A stretch of DNA of 64,000 nt from Gnetum montanum. Taxonomy: Eukaryota > Streptophyta > Gnetopsida > Gnetales > Gnetaceae. Positions 57,287 to 64,000 of the stretch are shown here, piece by piece. Both the position numbers and the translations under genes were made by a program. The stretch covers positions 505,247 to 569,246 of the forward strand of contig MNCI01035621.1 of assembly GCA_015680685.1 (NCBI GenBank), written 5' to 3'. Numbering within the stretch: the stretch's first letter is position 1; each line of letters opens with the position of its first letter. The notes below the pieces were generated by a model. The model worked only from the letters and a program-made list of their open reading frames with translations, had not been told where the DNA came from and did no database searches.

Positions 57287-58546
57287 TGTCAAAGCATTAA
57301 GGAAAATGAAGAACAAGAATGTTTGTGTGATTTTTGTGATTATAGGACAAAGTCATTGGAGACACAAGAAGACGATGACATGACATCTACAAAGTAATGT
57401 CAAAATGGAGATCTCAAAGAACAAGATGAAGCCTACATTAATGAAAAGGAATTAACTAGTTTAGATAAAAGGATAACTCAAAGGAGAAGGACATCTACAA
57501 TGTCTCAAGAATTCAAAGATCTTGGACAAGGAATAAGGGCTTTAAAGCTCATTCCAAAGTCTAAAAGAAAGCCTTAGCATTGAAGAATTATTTTTAGTGA
57601 AGATGTCTTGTAGAAAGAGAAGATGTTTACTATCAAGTGAGGATATCTCCAAGAAATAGCAAATGTCATCTATCAAGTGAAGATATCTCCAAGAAACAAC
57701 ACATGTCTTGGCCGAATTGAAGGTAACATGGGAGAAGACATCTTTGAAAAATAGTAGACAACTTTTTAGAGAGAAAGATATCTTTCATAAGAAGAAGAAA
57801 ACTTTCTAGAATGAAGCTTTGATGTAGAAAGATGTCTCAATAAAGAAGAAGAATTCTCTAATTACTATTAGATAACTATTTCATGAATTTTGAGGTGATT
57901 TTGGAAACATACTGGCTATAAGAAGATTTCATTCTCATTGTGAAATGTGGAAGAAAATTGTACTATCAATTTTAATAATCAAGCAATAATTGTAATCATT
58001 ATTATTCCTCAATGTACTATATTTTGTCTATTGTAATTGGTCAAAGTGAGTTGTATCTCAAAGTACAAGGATCAACAAACTTAGTTACATTCTTTCCTTG
58101 TGATTATTATTCTCTTTTGTTATCTTGTGGGGTTGATTTGCTTCTTGTGGGAAGGCATCTTGTTTGAGCTTGTCGAGATCTTGGGAGATTAAATGTTTGT
58201 GTAACACCACAACACTCTAGAGCAGAGATCAATTTTTAAAGGTTATGGGATCCTAGAAACCACATTCAAAGCTTGTCAAGACTTGTAGGGTTGAGTTGAT
58301 TCATAGCATCGAATCACTTTGGAGTGGAGCTTACAGCTTGCATAGGGTGTGGTACCCTTCAAGTGAAAATTGAGAGCAACAAAGTCCAAAGATGTACTTG
58401 TGAAATGCCCTTTGAGTGTGGACTACCCAAGTTGGGAAACCATGTTAAATTTGGTGTGTCTACTTTATCATGAAAAATGTTTTTAACTTGGGAAACTTAT
58501 TTATCCCTCCCCTTCTAAGTTCAATGATCCTCATCTAGAACCAACA
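57287..58546 (+). mobile_element. Insertion F in the central LTR (probable solo LTR)
   Basis: The left and central LTRs align up to 'ttgatatgt' and again from 'agggaaactttggaag'; the 1.26 kb between is absent from the left LTR. It could start TGTCAAAGC and end CCAACA. A T-rich, A-rich middle (57950-58040), a 40-bp tandem repeat and ACATCT motifs in its first half resemble an LTR. No internal coding region is present. The flanks (TGATA / TATTA) do not form a clear duplication, so the borders are approximate. Confidence 0.55.
57631..57710 (+). repeat. 40-bp tandem repeat in insertion F
   Basis: TATCAAGTGAGGATATCTCC at 57631 and TATCAAGTGAAGATATCTCC at 57671, exact 40-base period, followed by similar CAAGAAA-AGC/CAAGAAACAAC ends with ATGTC. 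Confidence 0.85.
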
Positions 58547-59448
58547 TATTAGGGAAACTTTGGAAGTGATGTTCTAGATGATGCTTCATGTTCAAGTTAA
58601 GACTAATACTAAATCCATGTGCATGAAAATTTGATATTTGGTTTAGTTACTAGTTGGTTTTCACATTTGGAAGGTACACATGAAAACATGATACACATTT
58701 AACATAGAGTGTTGTATGTGCTAGTCTACTTGTTTGTGGTGATGGTTAGAGTGGGCTAATCTTGGTTTTGACACTATATGATAAATGAATGTTCTATTTA
58801 TGCATTTGTATATTTGTTTCAATGTTTGGTTGTTCATTTGTGCACTTGTTGAGATAACATATTTTGTAGGCTAGTTATACTCCTAATTCCAATGAGATTT
58901 ACCCATTTGATGATTGGAGTTGTTGCCAAGGTTTCTTACTTAGTATTATACTAATAATCCATTTTATTTTTAGGTTAAAAAATTGGAAGGAGATGGATGC
59001 TATTAGAGGATTGGTTAGGATGATTTTTGCTTCATGATATTATGTTTCAATTTAGAGCTTGGCTATTATATTTTTTCTTCTACACCATTATATTAGAAAT
59101 TAAATTATCTTTTCCAATTTGTGGATTTATTGATCATGTATGGTATAGACCTGTGAATTTATTTTAATTATACATATTATGGGATTCCATTTTGCAATTT
59201 ATGTTATCCTATTTTGTATTTTAGCATATTTATATTTATGTGATTTTTATATTCATGTATTTATTTCCTCCACTATTAGTTTTTCCTTCTTTTCTCTTTG
59301 GGGTTATTGCTTCATGCTAAGTTATTTTGTTCCTTTTGTTGCATAGTTCATTCATTCTCATCTCTTGCTATGATTAATCATTTTATTAGGAGTTCTACCC
59401 AATGTAATGCTATCTAGCCTAAGGCTTAAGAAGAAAGGTGTTACCAGC

Positions 59449-59461
59449 TAGTACTAGAGCA
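59449..59461 (+). other. Family B copy 2 primer binding site (decayed)
   Basis: TAGTACTAGAGCA differs from TGGTATCAGAGCA at three of 13 positions, all transitions. It lies two bases after the LTR end and points to initiator Met tRNA priming. The equivalent place in copy 1 (50027 onwards) is not recognisable. Confidence 0.6.
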
Positions 59462-59479
59462 TATATCTTTAATGATTTC

Positions 59480-60660
59480 CTCTTTTGTGTTGCTATATCT
59501 AGTAATGTTAGGTTTTAGAGGTGGACATGGTCATGCTAGAAGGGTAGTTTTTAGGCCTAGAAACCTAACATTGATATCTAATTTTATTCTCAATCAAATA
59601 GAGGAGATGCTACTAGATTTGTAAGATAAATGTATTCCTTGGGTTTCTATAATAAGATCATCCAAGTATATATCAACCACTATCTATTTTAGTTTCTTTA
59701 TTAGTGTATAAAGAAGAACTCTAGTTTGTCATCAACATAAGATTCTTTAGGAAGTCGTGGTAGTGAGAAATGACCAGTGGAGATAGATTTTATAAAACAA
59801 TTTCATAAGATGGAACCCTATACATTTCAAGGTAAGAAGAACCCTACCATTTCCATTGAATATCTAGAGGAGATCCTTAATCATCAAGTTGATTGGTTGT
59901 ATCCTTGCACAACAAACTCATTTGGCAACTCGCAAATTTTGTGGGGCCACTAGACATCAATGTACTATCCACGAGAAGGCTCATCATTGGAAATAGTATG
60001 ATGTTTATTGAAGTGATTTCCTCAACACTTTTAATTCTCAATACATTCCTTCAAAATTCTTAGAGACGAAGGCCAACGAGTTCTACTATCTCTACTGACA
60101 CAATTTGACTATGATAGAGTATGATTGTAAGTTTTTAGAATTTATAATATATGTGTCTCACATAGATTCAGATGAGTAATATAGAACCAACTATTTTTTT
60201 TTGATCTTTGTGTGTTCATTAAGAACTATTTACTTTCTCTACATCCTTAGACATATGAGGATGCTTGACTCCATGCATTGGACTTTGAGCATAGTTAGTT
60301 GGTTGAGGTCAAATGGCAAGATCATTCTTAGAAGAAGGATCAAACCTCTTCTAGGAAGTTTGGTGGCTCTAGGTGAACATGAAGATTTAGCTTAGATAAA
60401 CAATAGTAGTAATAGCCAAGACCTTAGTAGCAGTTTATAGTTGGTGGGATCAGTTATGAACCCATTACTTGCTTTTCTTATAGAAATTTTGGACATGTTC
60501 GCAAGGACTATTCCAACTACCATAACTATAATTAGTTGGGCCATAATATTTTCAACTATTTGAACAGCACTAGCAATGGAGTTCATCAATAGAGTGTTAA
60601 ACCTACTAGTAGCTAGGATAGTCCTAGAATGTATGCACATGTGTATGATATGACAAATCA
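59480..60660 (+). pseudogene. Family B copy 2 gag remnant
   Basis: Parallel to 50090-51270 throughout: PYTFQGKKNPTISIEYLEEI, AHHWK (from 'gctcatcattggaaa'), TYEDA-LHALDFEHS-LVE. The zinc knuckle region near 60465-60525 reads CFSYRNFGHVRKDYSNYHNY, with two of the Cys changed. Heavily interrupted. Confidence 0.65.
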
Positions 60661-60699
60661 ACTAGTTGATGCTCAACATAATAATGTGATGGAGGCTAG

Positions 60700-61250
60700 A
60701 GGTATGATTTTTGATATACCTTTTTAATTCTTTTTTATTCTAGTACAAGCCATTCTTTTATGGATCCACATGTATTTACTCATTTCGATTTGGAGGATCA
60801 CTATCTTGACTAAGGGCTTGTTCTTAGATCCTTTGGTGATTATGTACTTGTTGTGGGTCAAGTCTATAGGTTCATATCCTTGGTAATTTAAAATGCCACA
60901 TGTTTTAGTAATCTTCATGTCATAAATCTAGTGGACTATGATGTTATATTAAGCATGGATTGAGTGTCTCACTATTAGGATAGCTGAGATTGTTATCATA
61001 AGATGCCTTTTTTAGTGAAAAATGATAGTGTTCAGATTATGATGCATACTATACCTTTCAGGATAAAGAGGGATATTGTTTCTTTGAGATCATTTCCTTG
61101 GTTATTAAGGAAAGGTCATTCTTGCTTTTTTGTTTTCATCTATGAGCTCCATTATCATAAGATCTTGAATAGGTTCTTATTGTTTGTGAGTTTTCTGATG
61201 TCTTTTATTTGGAGTTAACTAGTCTATCTCTAGGGAATAATATTCCATTT
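60700..61250 (+). pseudogene. Family B copy 2 protease remnant
   Basis: Nucleotide alignment with copy 1 ('tagtacaagccattcttttatggatccacatgta' against 51330) carries the protease. The translated frame is broken every 20-30 codons; no intact active site. Confidence 0.5.
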
Positions 61251-61299
61251 GTGATTACTCTCAAACCTGGTATAGAACCTATCTCCAATGTCCCACAAA

Positions 61300-62040
61300 G
61301 GTTGTACCATATTAAGTTAGAAAAACTAAAGATTCAAATTTAGGAGCTACTTCACAAGGGCCTAATACATCCAAGTTTATCTTCTTAGGGAGCTCCTATT
61401 CTCTTTGTAAAGAAGAAGAATGGTAGTATGAGGCTATGCATTGATTACTAACAATTGAACCAAGTGATAGTGAATAACTCTGCCATGTATAGATGAATTT
61501 GTTTGATTAGTTTAGGAAAGCTCAAGTATTCTCTAAAATTGATCTGAAGTTAGGATACCACTAGGTTTGCATCAAGGACAAGGATAACCTCAAGATAGCC
61601 TTCAAGGCATGATATGAAGTATTATGAGTTCATAGTATTTCCATTTGGACTCACTAATGCTCCTATAGTATTCATGTATATCATGATTCATTGTCTGAAA
61701 TTATACTTGGACTAGTTTGTTATCATTTTCATCGATGATATTTTGGTGTATTCTTCTTTTGAGGAGTTATGTAAGTAGCATCTAAGGACCATCCTACAAA
61801 AGCTTAGAGAACATTAGTTATTACTCCAACCTTCTAAATGTTCATTTTGTTGCATGATATTCAATTATTGGGATATGTTGTTTCAAAGGCTAGTATCACA
61901 TTGGACCATGCTAAAATATCAGTTATTCAAGATTGGATTGTTTTCAAGGATGTTAATGAAGTTTGTAGTTTTCTTAGATTGGAAAGTTATTATAGATGGT
62001 TTATTAAGAACTTCTTCTAGATCACTTTACCCCTCACAAA
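61300..62040 (+). pseudogene. Family B copy 2 reverse transcriptase remnant
   Basis: ELLHKGLIHPSLSS, GAPILFVKKKNGSMRLCIDY, YYEFIVFPFGLTNAPIVFM and the catalytic FVIIFIDDILVYS at 61728-61739 with both Asp present. The 61560-61620 section is frameshifted. The connection segment 61838-62020 is open. Confidence 0.8.
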
Positions 62041-62545
62041 GTTTTTGTAGAAGGATGTTAGTTTCTTTTGAAACCTATTTTATTAGGTTGCCTTTGACAA
62101 ACTTAAGGATAGAATGATATCAACTCCTATTTTGATCTCTCCTATTCTAATTAATTTGACATTTGTACTAATGTTTCAAGAGAAGGGTATGAATGTGTCC
62201 TTATCTAAAAGGGCAAAGTGGTAGCCCATGTCTTGTGATAGCTTAAGTCTTATGAGATGTATTACCCTACTCATGAGCTAGAGTTGGGAGGGGTGGTGTT
62301 CACCTTCAAGGTTTGGCATCACTACTTGTTTAATGAATAGTTGATGATTTGGATAGATCATAAGATATTATATTATTTGATGAGTCTCGTGCACTTGAAA
62401 CTATGCCAAAGGAGGTGGATTGAAATTTTGGCCAGTTTATAATTTACCATCTAGTATTGAATGGACAAAGGTAATGTTGTTGCATATGCCTTGAGCCATA
62501 TGATTGGTAAAATTAATAGTTTAGTAATTTAGTTATATGTGATAA
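62041..62545 (+). pseudogene. Family B copy 2 RNase H remnant
   Basis: Readable parts: YPTHELELGGVVFTFKVWHH (with YYPTHE from 'taccctactcatgagcta'), MIWIDHKILYYL keeping the Asp-His-Lys motif, and GNVVAYALSHM. Less decayed than the copy 1 equivalent. Confidence 0.7.
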
Positions 62546-62659
62546 GAAACATTTGAGTAGCACAACAACAAGATTCTTGGTGTAAGAAACTTAAGCATTT
62601 TGGTAATTCTACCATGGTAGTTGGTACATTTGGATTACTGCATCACAAGTATTAGATAT

Positions 62660-63740
62660 GTGTTCCTAATTTCTTATAGTTACATCTACTAGATGAAGCT
62701 CATCTTAGTAGACTTCAAATGCATTTGAAAAATGATAAGATGTATTAGATGCTAAATAGGTTGTATTGGTGGCCAATCATGAAAAAGTAGGCTGGGTAAT
62801 TTGTAGCTAACTATTTGACTTGTCAACAAATTAAAGTTTAACACCATTGACTAGGTGGCTATATATACCCTCATACTATTATAGAGTAGAAGTAGTAGGT
62901 AATCGATATGAATTTCATTACTAGTTTACCTTGTGCTAGGGGTAAAAAAGATGCTATCCTTATTAATATGGACTTATTGACCAAGGTAGCTCATTTTATG
63001 TAGAGGATGTTACATAGTTATTCATCTCTAAGATCATATGATTGCATAGCATTCCTACAAATATTATCTTAGATCATGATGTCAAATTTACTTTCTAGTT
63101 TTGGTGTGCAATCATGAACAACTTGGAAACTAAGTTGAATATGAGTTTAGCCTATTATCCACAGATTAATGATCAAGTTGAGATAGTCAACAAAGTATTG
63201 AAGAACAAGCATTAGTCTTTCACCTTGATGTTCTTAGATGGTTGGGATAGTCTATTACCATTGGCAAAGTTTTCTCATAACAAAGGCTATCATGTTAGTC
63301 TTAAAATAGCACAATACAAAGTCCTATATCAAAGATCCTGCAAGACATCCTTTATGCTAGGATATAATTAAGGATAGATAGTGTATCAATTCATATGTTG
63401 TTTTGAGGATGATAAAGCATATTAAAAAGTTTTTTAAGTAGTCGAAGATATTTTAGGATCATTAAGAGAGCTACATAAATCATAGGAGGAGACTACTTGA
63501 GTTTTTAGTTGATGACAAGGTGTTTATTGATGCCTCTTCACTAAAAATATTGATCTATTTTAGTCAAAAAGGTAAACTTGCATCTTGTTACATTGGTCCA
63601 TTCGAGATTCTTTAGCGCATACGAGAGGTTTCCTATTGCCTTGGTTTGCTTCCACAACTTTCAAGTATGCATGATGTGTTTCATATCTCCATGCTATAGA
63701 AGTATCTATGTGATGATAGTCATGTTATTGATTATTCTAA
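62660..63740 (+). pseudogene. Family B copy 2 integrase remnant
   Basis: Core: VIDMNFITSLPCARGKKDAI, where the first catalytic Asp is Asn; LDHDVKFTF with the second; and DQVEIVNKVLKN with the Glu retained. The tail at 63560-63700 (KLASCYIGPFEIL) and HDVFHISML matches copy 1. Copies 1 and 2 have thus lost different catalytic residues. Confidence 0.75.
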
Positions 63741-63759
63741 GGTGTAGCTTTAGGCTAAT

Positions 63760-63950
63760 TTCTCACATATGGAGCATCTTGTTAGGATCTTGGATCAAAT
63801 GAAATGTTAATTACATAGTAAGATAGATCCCATGATAAAGATTTTATGGAATTGACATGGTTCATAAAAGGCTACATGGAATCTTGAGTCGAATTTATGC
63901 TCTTTTCATATTGAAATATTCCAGGAGGAAGATTCTTAAGGGGAAGAAGA
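63760..63950 (+). pseudogene. Family B copy 2 chromodomain remnant and polypurine tract
   Basis: SHMEHLVRILDQMKC, LHSKIDPMIKILWN-stop-HGS and KATWNLESN keep the TWxxE core of a chromodomain. The polypurine tract TTAAGGGGAAGAAGA follows at 63936-63950. Confidence 0.7.
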
Positions 63951-64000
63951 TGTAACAACTTTATATTTTTGACATCTTTAGTACATATGATTTTGTAGAG
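63951..64000 (+). repeat. Family B right LTR, start only
   Basis: TGTAACAACTTTATATTTTT aligns with 54561 and 37206. It continues beyond the window, so the outer target duplication of the array cannot be tested. Confidence 0.75.

Larger units (their letters stand above)
54561..59446 (+). repeat. Family B central LTR, split by insertion F
   Basis: 4886 bp from TGTAACAACTTG to GGTGTTACCA. Removing insertion F leaves about 3.6 kb, in line with the left LTR. It includes an expanded GA microsatellite, an ACATCT cluster (56215-56410) and the empty version of the E3 target (atccttttgagagtgtcttgg near 56967). It ends upstream copy 1 and starts downstream copy 2. Confidence 0.8.
37206..64000 (+). mobile_element. 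Tandem array of long-LTR chromovirus B (LTR-internal-LTR-internal-LTR)
   Basis: Three LTR starts align: 37206 (TTTAATAACTTG), 54561 (TGTAACAACTTG) and 63951 (TGTAACAACTTT). Between them are two internal regions of about 4.5 kb, each with gag, protease, RT, RNase H, integrase and chromodomain in the same order. The middle LTR is shared: it ends the first internal region and begins the second. LTRs of about 3.6-3.7 kb (insertions removed) with a chromodomain fit the Tekay/Del branch. The right LTR runs off the window. Confidence 0.8.

Overview
This is nuclear DNA from a seed plant with a large, repeat-dominated genome. It is AT-rich and CpG-poor, and nearly every recognisable coding stretch belongs to an LTR retrotransposon in decay. 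I found no intact host gene, tRNA, rRNA, bacterial-type operon or CRISPR array. The sequence does not identify the species.

Layout: (1) 1-809, antisense 5' LTR of an Athila-like Ty3/gypsy element (E0) inserted into the gag of a related + strand copy (E1, 810-8341: gag, protease, RT, RNase H, integrase, a long post-integrase region, 3' LTR). (2) 8342-9647, a low-information stretch with a possible minus-strand coding relic, a tRNA-like promoter relic and a GC-rich minisatellite. (3) About 9648-12820, the 5' part of a Ty1/copia element with LTR, perfect Met-initiator PBS, a 273-bp leader duplication and an intact gag, cut off before protease. (4) 12821-20793, a third Athila-like copy (E2) on the minus strand, with 5' LTR and tRNA-Asp-type PBS but no 3' LTR. 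(5) About 21070-27000, a gypsy derivative (D) with gag, protease and only the C-terminal tail of integrase; a 400-N gap lies in its 3' LTR region. (6) About 27560-32200, a short-LTR chromovirus (C). (7) About 32200-33580, a minus-strand LTR, PBS and gag start of another family (G). (8) 33580-37205, mostly uninterpretable DNA with one SINE-like relic. (9) 37206-64000, a tandem array of a long-LTR Tekay/Del-like chromovirus (B) in the order LTR, internal region, LTR, internal region, LTR. The first LTR is split by a complete Athila-like element (E3, 39724-48836) with both LTRs and a 5-bp target duplication; the central LTR is split by another insertion (F).

How it fits together: the window is a record of nested insertion, recombination and decay. 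Coding frames are broken mainly by changes that look like deamination of methylated cytosine (Gln or Trp to TAG/TAA, CGA to TGA, Asp to Asn). The copia gag and the E0 LTR are the least decayed parts. I found no new enzymatic or defence system. The observations most worth a second look are the tandem chromovirus array, palindromic AGATGT/ACATCT clusters present in the LTRs of three families, the gag-protease-integrase-tail element, and a 50-bp inverted repeat bounded by Ns that probably marks an assembly error.
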